A stretch of DNA of 64,000 bases from Saccopteryx bilineata (lineage: Eukaryota > Chordata > Mammalia > Chiroptera > Emballonuridae), in assembly GCF_036850765.1 (NCBI RefSeq), contig NC_089498.1, positions 76,796,305 to 76,860,304 of the forward strand, given 5' to 3'. Below, in pieces: positions 33,099 through 45,466 of the stretch. The stretch's first letter is position 1; every line of letters begins with the position of its first letter. Position numbers and translations under genes: made by a program. The notes under the pieces are model-generated. The model saw only the letters and a list, made by a program, of their open reading frames with translations, was not told the origin of the DNA and made no database searches.

Positions 33099-34023
33099 CA
33101 TTTGTTAGATAAAGGAGTATGGAAGTTCTCCTAATATTTTGGGGGTGGAAGAGTTCAGTGGAAAGAAGTATTCAGATATAAACTTATATTCACTATTGTA
33201 TGTGTATCTTAATAAAAGTATTTACCTTAAAGGAATATTGCTATAGTTAACATGGCAGAGAACCTTCTATTTAATCTAAAAATATTAGATAGATATTCTT
33301 TTTTAGGTTGACATAATGCAAATCCTATTAACTATCTTAACTTTATATGCATGAAAAATTTAATTATTCATAAAATGAGGTATTACCAATATTTATGTTT
33401 CAGTGTTCTTTACATTTTCAGATAAACAATACGAATATTACTATCTAACTGAATTACAGAATTATTTACAAATTAAGGGAAACATTTTGTTTATTTTATG
33501 TGTTCTTGAATATTTTCCAAATAAAACAGAAAATTACATCTGAATTTGAATTTATTATTTTTACAAAGGAAAAAGATGACTCTTCTAAATTAATTTACAT
33601 ATTAGGAAGAAAGCAGCTATGTGGTATACTATTCAGATACTGCAGTTGAATGACCATTCATTATATTAAAATGCTAATCAAATATAGATACTTTTCAGTG
33701 AAGTATGAAAGGTTCTGTCAGTGTTTCTACTTTTCTGATCTTATTAGCACTCTGTGGTTGTGTCTGCATGAGATTGAAATATAAAGGTGTGTAGGTGCTG
33801 TTAAAATTTTTTGCCAGAGTTGCAGTTGATTATGCCAACAATGATACTATTGCTCTGTGTGAAATTAGATATTAAACTTGCTTTTATTTCTTACATTTGA
33901 ATTTATTTTCTGGAAAGGTATATATTATTTTGAATTCAGTGAAACATATCTCTATAGGCTAGCTAGATTGTCTTGTATTTCTAGATTTTGTAATGAATAC
34001 TTTTATCATAATTATATTGACAT
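33099..34023. other. No gene seen
   Basis: AT-rich spacer between the two copies of the direct duplication, after the MITE. Confidence 0.5.
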
Positions 34024-34228
34024 CATCTTTATGATACCCTTAAGATTATGAATCACCATACCATTTTAACTTTTTTATAGCATTTGTACTTTTTTTTTAA
34101 AAACCTTTATATTATGGTTTTGGAGTATACATCAGGTCTCTTCTGAGAGAATATAAAGTTCTTCCCTCTTGGGTTCCTTCACTGCACATATAACTCAGTA
34201 CTTTAAAGATAGTAGGTAATCTGTATAA
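34024..34228 (+). repeat. Direct duplication, right copy
   Basis: Diverged copy of 32571-32770 about 1.45 kb away in the same orientation. Confidence 0.7.
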
Positions 34229-34282
34229 ATTTGTATGTAAGAGTAATTTTGTCATGTCAAGTTTTAGTAGTAGTGTTATAAT

Positions 34283-34606
34283 CAGGGGTCCCCAAACTTT
34301 ACACAAGGGCCAGTTCACTGTCCCTCAGACCGTTGGAGGGCTGGACTATAAAAAGAACTATGAACAAATCCCTATGCACACTGCACATATCTTATTTTAA
34401 AGTAAAAAAACAAAACGGGAGCAAATACAATATTTAAAATAAAGAACAAGTAAATTTAAATCAACAAACTGACCAGTATTTCAGTGGGAACTATGCTCCT
34501 CTCATTGACCACCAGTGAAAGAGGTGCCCCTTCCAGAAGTGCGGCGGGGGTGGATAAATGGCCTCAGGGGCCCGCATGCGGCCTGCCCGTAGTTTGGGGA
34601 CTCCTG
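34283..34606 (+). mobile_element. hAT non-autonomous transposon, family 1, copy 3
   Basis: 324 bp with the same inverted repeats and interior. A perfect 8-bp duplication GTTATAAT lies at 34275-34282 and 34607-34614. It lacks a few bases in the GC-rich 3' end (GCGGCCTGCCCGTAG). Confidence 0.92.
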
Positions 34607-34883
34607 GTTATAATATAAAGGAATTATTTAGATAGCCTTTTTTCCTTGTAGGAATTTTTATAGTAAAAAGAATATTCTATATTGTTTTTGTCTTCTACTT
34701 CTTTTCTGAGATGGCTTCTTATAGTTGGTTTAAAAAGGATCATCTCACTGAAATCTCTTAGACTCATAATAGTGAGGCATTCTTTTAGGTGACGATAAAT
34801 ATAATTACAGTGTTTAAAAAAATAAATAATCCTGTCATCTGTGTGGCGTCATGTGGATCTTGAGAATTAGAAATGGTCTAGTC

Positions 34884-35234
34884 CAGCAGTTCTCAAAGTG
34901 TGTAGGTCAGGAGGATCTCTTTGATAGAAGACTGAAGGTAAGTTTCATAAGACTTTTTTAGGGTATTGGGGGCAGAACTATTTTCAAAATGATACAAAGT
35001 GACTCTTATCACTAACATTTTTAAATTTGAAAATAGTTATTTCATAAAATGTTATTTATGTGAACATTTTAAGGTTCCATTATTTAAAAATAAATTAATA
35101 AACATTTAAAAATTTGTATTTTAATTTCTAATATGGTAACCAGGGATAGATATAAAGGCTCTTTGAAGCACAAGTACTCAGTATTTTTTTAAAGTGTAAA
35201 GAGGTCCTGAGATCAAAGCATTTGAGAACTTCTG
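34884..35234. mobile_element. Charlie-group hAT remnant
   Basis: The ends read CAGCAGTTCTCAAAGTGTG and CATTTGAGAACTTCTG, the eutherian Charlie-type inverted repeats. The interior keeps the 3' part (ATTAATAAACATTT, TAATTTCTAATATGGTAA). It is internally deleted and much older than hAT families 1-2. An 8-bp duplication is not convincing. Confidence 0.65.
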
Positions 35235-35254
35235 ATCCTAATTCTTGATCATTT

Positions 35255-35360
35255 AACAGATGAAGCTATTCTGAGGCTTAGAGAGGTTAAGTGTTTAGTC
35301 AAGTACACTCAACCAGTTTTTAGCTTAGCTGATACTTGCATTACTGACTTCTGACTACTT
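35255..35360. repeat. Probable MIR fragment
   Basis: TTTAACAGATGAAGCTATTC, GAGGCTTAGAGAGGTTAAG and TAGTCAAGTACACTC match MIR. Confidence 0.65.
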
Positions 35361-35791
35361 TGATTATTTTACTAGTGTTTCACTTTTTTATATTCTCTAA
35401 CCTAATAACAACTCAGCTCCTTACACTGCCTTAGTTTGCTCTTTTAACTATATTAAGTATATGAGTACATTGAGAATATTGATCTGACTTTTCAGTTACA
35501 AGAAAATGGTGGGTTTTCTTTTAATACATAAAATATCTAATATAACCTTGCTATAAAGTATAAACTTCCTAGCAGGAAAAGAAAATTTATGCATGAATAA
35601 TATAGTCTTAGTGTAAAAAAAATATAGTTGAGGGCAAAGAGGTAGCCTCTTATATTTGAGACTATTCTACTCTCTTTTTTCCCTCCCTCATCAACAATAA
35701 AACATTGGTTACAAGCTACTTTGGATAATTATGGTAGTCTACTCATAGAAGAACAAGGTATTCTATTTTTAGGTTTCAAGAATTAAGAGAA

Positions 35792-36130
35792 TGGCCTGAC
35801 AGTGGATAGAGCATGACCTGGGATGCTGAGACTCCAGGTTTGAAACCCAGAGGTCGCTAGCTTGAGTGTGAGCTCATCTGGCTTGAGTGCAGGCTCACCA
35901 GCTTGAACATGGGGTCTCTGGCTTGAACCCAAAGGTCGCTGGCTTGAGCACAGGATTGCTGGCTTGAGCAAGCAGTCACTAGCTTGGCTGGAGCAACCTG
36001 GTCAAGGCATGCATTAGAAGCAATCAATGAACAACTTAAGTGCTGCCAGCTATGAGTTGATGCTTCTCATCTCTCTCCCTTGCTGTCTCTCTCTCTCTCT
36101 CTAAACAAACAAGCAAACAAACAAATAAAA
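35792..36130 (+). mobile_element. tRNA-derived bat SINE, CCTGACCAGG type, box A deleted
   Basis: Starts GGCCTGACAGTGGATAGAGC, missing about 12 bases of the usual start. It has CTCTCTCTCT, an AAACAAAC tail, and AATTAAGAG on both flanks. Confidence 0.88.
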
Positions 36131-36139
36131 ATTAAGAGG

Positions 36140-37404
36140 GTAATAATGCCATATTACTCTTTTGGTGGAATTGCATTATTTCTCACATTGAAACTCATGA
36201 TTGATAGGGTGGATGCTGAAACATTCTCTCCTTTTTTAATTATTAAAAGAATTTAAAGGAATGTCATGAAGATGGATTGAAAACCTGGATAGTTTTAATT
36301 TGAAGAAAAAAAATCAAGATATATATGACAGCCCTGTTCATTTGAAGGGCTTTCTTCATATGGAAATGAAATTATATTATGATTGATTTGTGAAATGTCA
36401 AGGATAGAAGAACCAATAGGTTGATGACACAGACTGATTAATTTTTGTTCAATAAAGGAAAACTCTTTAGTAGTAATGAAATACAAAGATAAAATCAGCT
36501 TGTTTTGGAGGTATGAGTTCCCTTTGCAGGAAGTGTTAAAGATTATATCAGATTACTTGGTAGGAATGTTGGGAAATGAATCAAGGAGATTTGGTTAATT
36601 GGGTTAGATGAACTTTAAGATTCTTCCTTTTAGTATATGTCTGGGTATACATGTTGAAAATAAATTGTTTTAATGATAAGAGTTTATTTTATTTTTAAAA
36701 GGCAGGTACATTTCACTTTTATATCAACTAGTCAATACACTGAAAGACATTTTGGATCTGTTGAGTTGCCATGAGCAGTATCATCGATTCTCCTAGAAGG
36801 AGTGTGTGTTTTGTTCCTCCTCTTGCAAGCCATTTGAAGTGATGATGAACTGGTAGTAGAACTTTGGAAGAGAAAGGGATGATAAACATAAGAAAGGGAG
36901 GTAAAAGTAATTTTGAAGTTGTACATTGACTAGATGATATTTTATAATTTGCTTATGATCACAAATATTTTCTGCCTTTTGATATCACTCTTTCTGTCTG
37001 CTCTTTTTCCATGTATTTCAACAAAGTAAACTATACTATTATATAATATTTGTGTGAAATTCTCAGTTGGTGGTAGTTTTATAATTAGTAGGGTACTTTG
37101 TAATAAAGTCACTAATATAATGACTGCATTAAAATATATATTATTTATTAATTTAACAATTTGCAGGGAAGAGGAGGGAAGGATCTAGACTAATAGTTTA
37201 CAGTCTTGTTTCATGGGATACTAGAGGGAAGTACACATTTTTACTATTATTAGAAGTAAATAGATTGTAGCAAAATAGTTGGCTTTATTTTTGTTTGCTA
37301 GTCGGTGTTTGTGTTTCTGTGTCTCTCTCTACATATATCTTTATATATCATTTATAGTTGTAATACTTGCAAAATAATTTGAGCTCTGTTGAAGTCTTAC
37401 TGTG
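36140..37404. other. No gene seen
   Basis: AT-rich. Two minus-strand frames of about 64 codons lack recognisable features. Confidence 0.5.
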
Positions 37405-37429
37405 TACACACACACACACACACACACAC
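37405..37429 (+). repeat. (CA)n microsatellite
   Basis: About 12 CA units. Confidence 0.95.
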
Positions 37430-37843
37430 TGTTATTTGGTCATCAGACATTTATTGAAGGCCTAGTATAGGAGTTAGATTACTAGAGGGTTTAGATAGGG
37501 AATGAATGAGTGAAATGAACCAAGTTGAAGCAGTAGATATATATCGATACATAGACTATAACCTCTTTCAGAATAAGATCCCTGGCACTGTAGATTCTTG
37601 CCATTAAATTCACAGTGTAAATAAGATTGTTGTATGTAGTAAATAATTCAGCCAGAAAACTGAGTGAAAGGACTTCCTGGCTAACCCATCACTAGACAAA
37701 TTAATTAATTGCCCTGTTCTTCAAGTATGTTGAAGTTCATTTATGAATTAATTTAGGTATTTATTCATTTAACTAGTATTTGTTAATAATCTACTCTGTG
37801 TAAAGCCCTATTTTAGGCATTGGACTCAGAGTGCCAGATAATA

Positions 37844-38046
37844 CCGTATTTTTCGCTCCATAAGACACAACTGACCATTAGACACACCATGGTTTTAAGG
37901 AGGAAAATAAGAAAAAAAATATTCTTACTAAATGGTGTGTTAAACTATTTAATAAAATACCATATTTTTCACTTTATAAGATACACAGGCATTTCCCCCT
38001 CCACATTTGGGGGGAAAAAGTACGTCTTATGGAGTGAAAAATACAG
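37844..38046. mobile_element. Foldback MITE, TA-flanked, copy 2
   Basis: Bounded by CCGTATTTTTCGCTCCATAAG and CTTATGGAGTGAAAAATACAG, with TA on both sides (37842-37843 and 38047-38048). An internal copy of the terminus (CCATATTTTTCACTTTATAAG, about 37970) makes the right half a foldback of its own. No ORF is present. The TA target points to a Tc1/mariner-pogo mobiliser. Confidence 0.8.
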
Positions 38047-38107
38047 TAATTTCCCTTCACTCACAGAGTTTACAGTCTAATTGTGAAGACAGATTTAAGC
38101 ATTAATT

Positions 38108-38282
38108 TCTTTTTTTTTAGATTTTATTTATTGATATTTTAGGGGGGTAGGAGAAGCTGGAAACATCAACTTGTAGTAGTTGCTTCCTGTATGTGCCTTG
38201 ACTTGGCAAGCCCAGGGATTCAAACCAGCAACTTCAGCATTCCAGGTCGATGCTTTATCCACTGTGCCACCACAGGTCAGGC
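38108..38282 (-). mobile_element. Short tRNA-derived bat SINE, CCTGACCTGTGG type
   Basis: TATTTATTGATATTTTAGG tail side and GCCACCACAGGTCAGGC end. AAGCATTAATTTCTT and AAGCATTAAATTTCTT flank it. Confidence 0.92.
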
Positions 38283-38579
38283 AAGCATTAAATTTCTTAT
38301 TCAGTAAGTATCTCCAGTAAAATGTAAAGTAAAAAAGCTTAGAACTTATAGTCTAATAACTTGAGTTCTTATTCTGCCACTGTTTATTCATCCGGTTAAT
38401 GCAATAAGCATTAAATGTTTATTGTATATACATCAGAAATATAGAGATTTGTAAGATATAAATAACCCTGCCCTGGAAAAATGCAGGCTCTCTAGGATTA
38501 TAGACAGACAATAGCTAACTGTTGTGATAATTGCTATGATAGAATTATCTATAAAATCCTACAAGAGCAGTAAATTTCT

Positions 38580-38745
38580 CTAGCAGTGGGATGTAAGAAG
38601 CTATCTCAAAGAGCTGATATTTAAGCTATGCCTTGAAGGATGAGAAAAATTGGTTGGGAACAGAGGAATGAACATGAACAAAGGAGGAATTACCCTTATG
38701 ATCCCAAAAGAAAGATCTTTATGAACACAGAGAAGCATGAATGAG
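38580..38745. repeat. Probable ancient L2-like fragment
   Basis: GATATTTAAGCTATGCCTTGAAGGATGAG is a phrase common in ancient mammalian repeats. Confidence 0.4.
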
Positions 38746-38859
38746 CAAGGTGTATTTGGAGAATGATGAGGTATTATATAATTTGGTTGAAACACTATGT
38801 ATGTCATAGAAGAAGAAAAGAAGCTACATATTTAGGTTGGAGCCAGATTGTCAGAGGTC

Positions 38860-38862
<3 letters not shown>

Positions 38863-38899
<37 letters not shown>
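38863..38899 (+). repeat. (CA)n microsatellite
   Basis: About 18 uninterrupted CA units. Confidence 0.97.
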
Positions 38900-38902
<3 letters not shown>

Positions 38903-39599
38903 ATTAAAGTTGTTGGCTGTTTATATGAGAGGTATTTGGGACCTGTGGAAGGGTTTTAAGCAGGCAAACTTGCTTAATCTGAATTTCACAAAGATAATAA
39001 AATACAGGGTGAAGTAGAGATGAGGCTGCAAGTGGGTGTTTGTTTGAAAACTCTTCATAGTAGATAATCAATAAGATAATGAGGATCTCTTGTAATAAGG
39101 TAGTAGTGGCTTTAGAACACAAGGGATTCAAAATATAATTCACAGATTCAATTGACAGGATTTACGGACTGATCAATAAGGAGAGAAGGCATCCAAAATT
39201 TTTAGGTTTTGTCTTTGGAATCTGTATATGTAAATGTTGATGCTATTAACTTTGAAAGGAAAAGCCACATTATTAGGGGGAAGTAATGAATTTGGTTTTG
39301 TAATGTTGAGTTTGAAGGAGTAAATGTAAAGGAATTTTGGAGATATTTAAGTTGTAAGTGGAAGAAATGCCTATTAGAAGAATTAGGAGAGGTACCTGTT
39401 AGGTATGTCATTAAAACTGAAATTCTCAGCTCGTTATTTATAAAATATGGTAGGTGGAATACATTTTTCTGGTTTGGAAACAGCGTTTTTCAGTTATCAC
39501 AAATTCTAAATTAGTGGTGCAAAATACAATTATATGTATTATAGACTAATAATTTTAAGATTTATTGACTGAGTTAAAGTTTATTAAATACCTCTTTTA

Positions 39600-39795
39600 A
39601 AGCATTTTCTGATCATCATCCTATTTAATTATCATAGCAGCATGAATTAAATATTACTACTATCTGGATTTTCAGAAGAGGGGTACCTTACCCAGTCTTT
39701 TACAAGAGCATGGCAGGATACATATTCAGACCCAGGTCAGTCTGACTTTAAAACCCAGGCTCTTAACCACTGTGCTATGTGCCTGTCTTATAGAA
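39600..39795. repeat. Probable MIR fragment
   Basis: CATAGCAGCATGAATTAAAT, TTTTCAGAAGAGG, CAGACCCAGGTCAGTCTGAC and TTAACCACTGTGCTAT give the MIR order. Confidence 0.65.
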
Positions 39796-39968
39796 CGTGA
39801 GAGCTGTAATGGATCTAAAGACATCATCTAGTCCTGTCTTATAATCAAATAGATGTCACAGCTAATTAAATCAATTAATGTCAAGATTAGCTATCCAATT
39901 TATTTAATAAAAAGTTTACCCAGCAGCCATTTATTACTGCTGTTATCCTTGTGGCAGATCCTTCTTTG

Positions 39969-39990
39969 GTGTGTGTGTATGTGTGTGTGT
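39969..39990 (+). repeat. (TG)n microsatellite, interrupted
   Basis: GTGTGTGTGTATGTGTGTGTGT. Confidence 0.85.
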
Positions 39991-40185
39991 ACCACTCTAC
40001 CATGTGGCTTGAGTAAATCCTGATCAGTTGAGGCCAGTCATGGTTGTCAAATTATTTTGTATCAGTAATTAGTTACTACATGGGCATTTGACTTGTATCT
40101 GGCCAATGAGACATACAGGGTGATTTGATGAGGGGCTTCTAGGAAAGGGTTGATTTTTTTTTCTATATTTTGATGTTATTCACCT

Positions 40186-41545
40186 TTTTTTTTATTTATT
40201 GGGGTGACACTGGTTAACAGAATGATACAGGTTTCAGGTGTGCAATTCTATGACATATCATCTGTAAACTGTATTATATGTTCACTACAACAAGTCAAGT
40301 CTCTGTCCATCACCATTTGTCCTCCTTATATCTTCCTCCAACCCCCTACTCCCCTCCCTACTACAGTCACCACACTGTTGTTTTTGTCTATGAATTTTTT
40401 TCTTTTCTGCACAATACCTCCACCTGCCCAACGTGGCACACCCCATCCCCACTGACAGCTGTCAGCCTGCTCTCTATAAGTCTGTCTCTATTTTTCTTGT
40501 TAGTTCATTTTGTTCATTAAATTTCACATATAAGTGATATCATATGGTATGATATCACTGTCTTTCTCTGACTGGCTTGTTTCACTTAGCATAATGCTGT
40601 CCAGATTCATCAATGCTGTTGCAAAGGGTAAAATCCCCCCCTTTTTAATGGCTGAGTAGTATTCCATTGTGTAAATATACCATTGCCTTTTTTTTTAAAT
40701 TGAGAGTCAGGCAGGCAGAGACAGACTCCCGCATGCACCCTGACTGGGATCCACCCAGCAAGCACCTACCAGGCAATGCTCTGCTCATCTGAGGCCATTG
40801 TTCCATTGCTTGGCAACTGAGCTATTTTAGTGCCTGAGGCAAGTCCATGGAGCCATCCTCAGTGCCTGGGACCAGTTTGCTCAAACCATTGCAGCCATGG
40901 CTGCAGGAGGAGAAGAGAGAGAGAGAGAGAGCAAAGAGAGGGGTGCAGAAGCAGATGGTTACTTCTTCTGTGTGCCCTGACTGGGAATTGAACCTGGCAA
41001 ATTCATCCACCTGCTGGGTCAGTTCTCTAATGCTGAATTAACCTTCCAGGGCCACCATTGTATTTTTTAACACTCATCTAGTGATGGACACTTGCGCTGT
41101 TTTCAAATCTTGGCTATTGTAAGTAATGCTGCAGACGTTCTTTCAAATTAGTGTTTCAGGTTTCTTTGGATTAATTCTCAGAAGTGGAATCACTGGGTCA
41201 GAAGGCAGTTCCATTTTTAATTTTTAAAGGTAATTGCTTTCCACAGTGGCTGCACCAATCTGCATCCCCACAACAGTGCACTTTTCTCCATATCCTTGCC
41301 AACACTTATTTGTTGATTTATTGATGATAGCCATTCTGTCAGATTGAGGTGGTATCTCATTATGGTTTTAATTTGCATTTCTCTTATGATTGGTAATGTT
41401 GAGCAGCTTTTCATGTCTGTTGGCCATCTGTATGTCCTTTTTGGAGAAGTGTCTATTCAGGTCCTTTATCCATTTTTAATTGGATTGTTTGTGCTTTTTG
41501 GTGTTGAGTTATATAATTTCTTTATAAATTTTGTATCTTTTTTTA
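40186..41545 (-). mobile_element. L1 copy A, 3' end, 5'-truncated
   Basis: The minus-strand L1 3'UTR begins at the T-run and GGGGTGACACTGG (about 40200). It continues through the ORF2 end, where the + strand reads GGCTGAGTAGTATTCCATTG (antisense of a YxxxEYYSAI-type C-terminal motif). A SINE interrupts it at 40690-41052. The 5' limit coincides with the 3' end of the next L1 at 41546. Confidence 0.8.
40690..41052 (-). mobile_element. Long tRNA-derived bat SINE, older
   Basis: CTCCCGCATGCACCCTGACTGG end, body, and TTCCAGGGCC box A side. Inserted in L1 copy A with ACCATTG repeated on both sides. Confidence 0.85.
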
Positions 41546-43359
41546 TTTAGAAAATTAAATTTAATAGGGTGACATTGATCAACAAGTGTACATAGATTTC
41601 AGGCAAACATCACTACATCATTTGAATAGTCGATTATGTTGTACGTCCATCATCCAAAGTCAAATCATTGTCCATTACCTTATATTTGTCCCTCATTACA
41701 CCCTTCCCCCAAGCCCCTCTTCCTCTCCCTTACATCTCCCTCCCCCTCCCTAACAAAAGTCTCCCTCCTCTGGTAACCACTGCACTCTTACTTATGTCCA
41801 TGAGTCTCAGTTTTGTATCCCACCTATGTGTGAAATCATACAGTTTTTAGCTTTTTCTGAGTTACTTATTTCACTCAGTATAATGTTCTCAAGGTTCATC
41901 TATGTTGTCATTAATGACTTTATGGCATTTTTTTTTTTTTTTTACATTATGGCATTTATTATGGCTGAGTAGTATTCCATTGTATATATGTACCACATCT
42001 TCTTTATCCAATCCTCTATTGCGGGGCACTTTCATTGTTTTCATATCTTAGCCACTGTGAATAATGCTGCGATGAACATGGGAATCTTATGTTCTTTATA
42101 TACAAATGTCTTCAAGTTTTTGGGGTAGTATAGGGATTGCTGGGTCATATGGTAGCTCCATTCTTAATTTTTTGAGGAACCACCATACTTTCTTTCATAA
42201 TGGTTGTACTAATTTACATTCAGCAGTGAATAGGGTTTCTTTTTCTCCACAGCCTCTCCAATACTTGTATATATTTACCTGTCTTGTTGATTGATAATAG
42301 CCAACCTAACAGATGTGAGGTGGTATCTCATTGTAGTTTTGATTTGCATTTCTCTACTAGCTAGTGAAGATGAGCATCTTTTCATATATCTGTTGGCCAT
42401 TTGTATGTCTTAGGAGAAGTGTCTGTTCAGGTCCTCTCCCATTTTTTGATTGGATCGCTTGCTTGTTTGTTGCTGAGCTTTGTGAATTCTTTATACATTT
42501 TGGATATTAACCCCTTGTCATAGCTGTTGTTTGCAAATATATCTCCCATTTTGTTGGCTGTCTATTTGTTGTCAATTTATTTTGCTGTGCAGAAGCTTTT
42601 TAGTTTGATATAGACCCATTCATTTGTTTTTGCCTTTAGTTCCCTGCCTTTGGGGTCAAATTTATAAATTGTTCTCTACGGTCCAGGTCCATGAGTTTAG
42701 TCCCTATGTTATCTTCTGTGTAATTTATTGTTTCAGGTCTTATGTTTAGGTCCCTGATCCATTTTGAATTGATATTTGTGCAGGGGAACAAACTGTAGTC
42801 AAGTTTCATTCTACTGCATGTGGCTTTCCAATTTTCCCAGCACTGTTTATTGAAGAGGTTTTCTTTTCTCCATTGTGTGTTTTTGGCTCATTTGTTGAAG
42901 ATAATTTGTTACTGTATGTGTGGTTTTATTTCTGGGCTCTTGATTTTGTTCCATTGGTATGTGTGTCTGTTTTTATTGCCAATACCATGCTATTTGATTA
43001 TCATGACTCTGTAGTATAATTTGAAGGCAGGTATTGTAATGCCTCCAGCTTTGTGTTTTTTTTTTCCCCCCCTTAGGATTACTTTGGTTATTTGGGTTTT
43101 TTTTATGGTTCCTTACAAACCTGATGATTTTTTTATCTTTATCTTTAAAAAATGACATTGGAATTTTGATGGGAATTGCATTAAATTTGTATATTGCTTT
43201 GGGTAATATGGCCATTTTAATTATGTTGATTCTTCCAATCCATGAACATGGAATATTTTTCCATTTCAATGTCTTTTTCAATTTCCTTTAATAATGCTTT
43301 GTAGTTTTCAGTATATAGGTCCTTGACATTCTTTGTTGTTTATTCCTGAGTATTTTATA

Positions 43360-43806
43360 TATTTTTTAAAATAAATTTTTATTTTAATGGGGTGACATCA
43401 ATAAACCAGGGTACATATATTCAAAGAAAACATGTCCAGGTTATCTTGTCATTCAATTCTGTTGCATACCCATCACCCAAAGTCAAATTGTCCTCCATCA
43501 CCTTCTATCTAGTTTTCTTTGTGCCCCTCCCCCACCCCTCCCCCTCTCCCTCCTTCTCTTCCCCCGCCCCCTATAACCACCACACTCTTGTCCATGTCTC
43601 CTAGTCTTGTTTTTATGTCCCACCAATGTATGGAATCCTGCAGTTCTTGTTTTTTTTCTGATTCACCAATTTCACTCCGTACAACGTTATCAAGATCCCA
43701 CCATTTTGTTGTAAGTGATCCGATGTCATCATTTCTTATGGCTGAATAGCACACCACGGTGTATATGTGCCACATCTTCTTTATCCAGTCTTCTATTTTT
43801 TTTTTT
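43360..43806 (-). mobile_element. L1 copy C, short 3' end inserted into copy B
   Basis: Begins with AAAATAAATTTTTATTTTAATG and GGGGTGACATCAATAAACC (the L1 3' end on the minus strand). It runs to the ORF2 C-terminal region (antisense of WIKKMWHIYTV..YSAIRNDDI) and stops at an 11-T run (43796-43806). The flanks AGTATTTTATATATTTT (about 43350) and AGTATTTTATATTTTTT (about 43859) look like the target duplication. Together with 43807-43857 it forms one insertion. Confidence 0.82.
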
Positions 43807-43857
43807 ACAGTGATTAAAGCCTTTAAGCAAACTCTTGGCCAATACAGCAAGAATCCA
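43807..43857 (-). pseudogene. Foreign transcript tag joined to the 5' end of L1 copy C
   Basis: About 50 bp of non-L1 sequence lie between the 11-T run and the right target duplication. On the minus strand it reads TTGCTGTATTGGCCAAGAG, then TTTGCTTAAAGGCTTTAATC, then an A-run, then L1. A poly(A)-ended transcript end fused 5' of an L1 is the expected product of template switching during target-primed reverse transcription. The source RNA is not recognised. Confidence 0.5.
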
Positions 43858-45466
43858 TAGTATTTTATATTTTTTGTTGCAACTGTAAAAGGGATTATTT
43901 TTTGAGTTTATTTTCAGAAGTTTCATTGTTGGTATATATGAAAGCAGTTGGCTTCTGTATATTGACTTTGTAACCTGTGACTTTTTACTGTATTTTGTTT
44001 ATTGTTTCTATTAGCCTTTCTGTGGAATCTTCGGGGGTTTCTATGTATAGGATCATGTCGTCTGCAAAAAAGTGAAACCTTTACTTCTTCTTTTCCAATC
44101 TAAATGCTTTTTATTTCTTTCTCTTGTCTGATTGCTCTGTCTAAAACTTCCAGCACTAGGATGAATAGGAATGGAGAGATTTGGCAGCCTTGTCTTGTTC
44201 CTGATTTTAGAGGAAAAGCTTTCAGTTTTTCACCATTTTAGTATATTAGCTAATGGTTTGTCATTTATTGTCTTTTTATGTTGAGGTATTTTCCTTCTAT
44301 AACCATTTTATTGAGTGTTTTGAATGCCTTCTCTGCATCTATTGATAGGATCATATGATTTTTGTTCTTTGTTTTGTTGATATGGTGTATAACATTTATC
44401 AGTTTATGTATGTTGAACCATCCTTGTGCTCCTGGAATGAATCCTGCTTGATCGTTATGTATTATATTTTTAATGTGTTGTTGTATTAGATTTGCTAGTA
44501 TTTTGTTTAGGATTTTTATATCTCTATTCATTAAAGATACTTGTTTGTAGTTTGTTTTTTTATAACGTCCATGCCAGGTTTTGGTATGAGGGTTATGTTG
44601 GCCTCATAAAATGTGTTAGGAAGTATTGCTGCTGCTTCTATTGTTTGGAAGACTTTGAGAATATAGGTACCAACTCTTTTGTGACTGTTTGGTAGAATTC
44701 ATTAGTGTAGCTGTCTGGTCCTGGACTTTTATTTTGGGGGATGTTTTTGGTAGTTGTTTCTGTTTCCTCCTTGCTTATGGTTCTGTTTAGGCTTTCCACT
44801 TCTTCATGATTCAGTCTGGGAAGATTGTATAGTTCTAGGAATTTATCCATTTTTTCCAGATTGTTGAATTTGGTGGCATACAATTTTTCATAGTATTCTA
44901 CCATGATTCTTTGCATATCTATGATATCTGTGGTAATTTCTCCTTTTTCATTTAGGATTTTGTTTATATGAGTCCTTTCTCTTTTTTACTTAGTGAGTCT
45001 AGCTAAGGCTTTATCAGTTTTATTGATCTTTTCAAAGAACCAGCTCTTTGTTATATTCATTTTTTCTATAGTTTTTCTGTTCTCTATTTTATTTATTTCT
45101 CCTCTAATTTTGACTATTTTCTTTCTTCTGATTTTGGGTTGCTTTTGTTCTTTTTCTAGTTTCTTAAGATGCGATATTAAGTTGTTTACATGAGATCTCT
45201 GTTTCTTGATATAAACCTGTAATGATATAAACTTCTCTCATTACTGCTTTTGCTGCATCTCAGAAATTTTGATATGTTGTACTGTCATTTTCGTTAGTCT
45301 GTACATATCTTTTAATCTCTGCTTTTATTTCTTCTTTGACCTAGTCATTTTTTAGAAGTATGTTGTTTAATTTCCACATTTTTGTGGGTTTCTTTACTTC
45401 TTTTTTGCAGTTGAATTTTAATTTTAAAGCCTTATGGTCAGAGAATATGATTGGTACAATTCCTCT

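Noticed and set aside
38863..38899. Regular short repeats that could suggest an array
   Set aside because: Plain CA dinucleotides without unique spacers. No CRISPR-like structure exists in the window.
42820..43014. Hydrophobic + strand frames with membrane-like segments (also 44993-45193, 61195-61614 and 63189-63398)
   Set aside because: They are antisense reads of AT-rich L1 ORF2, where Lys/Asn/Ile codons become Phe/Leu/Tyr.
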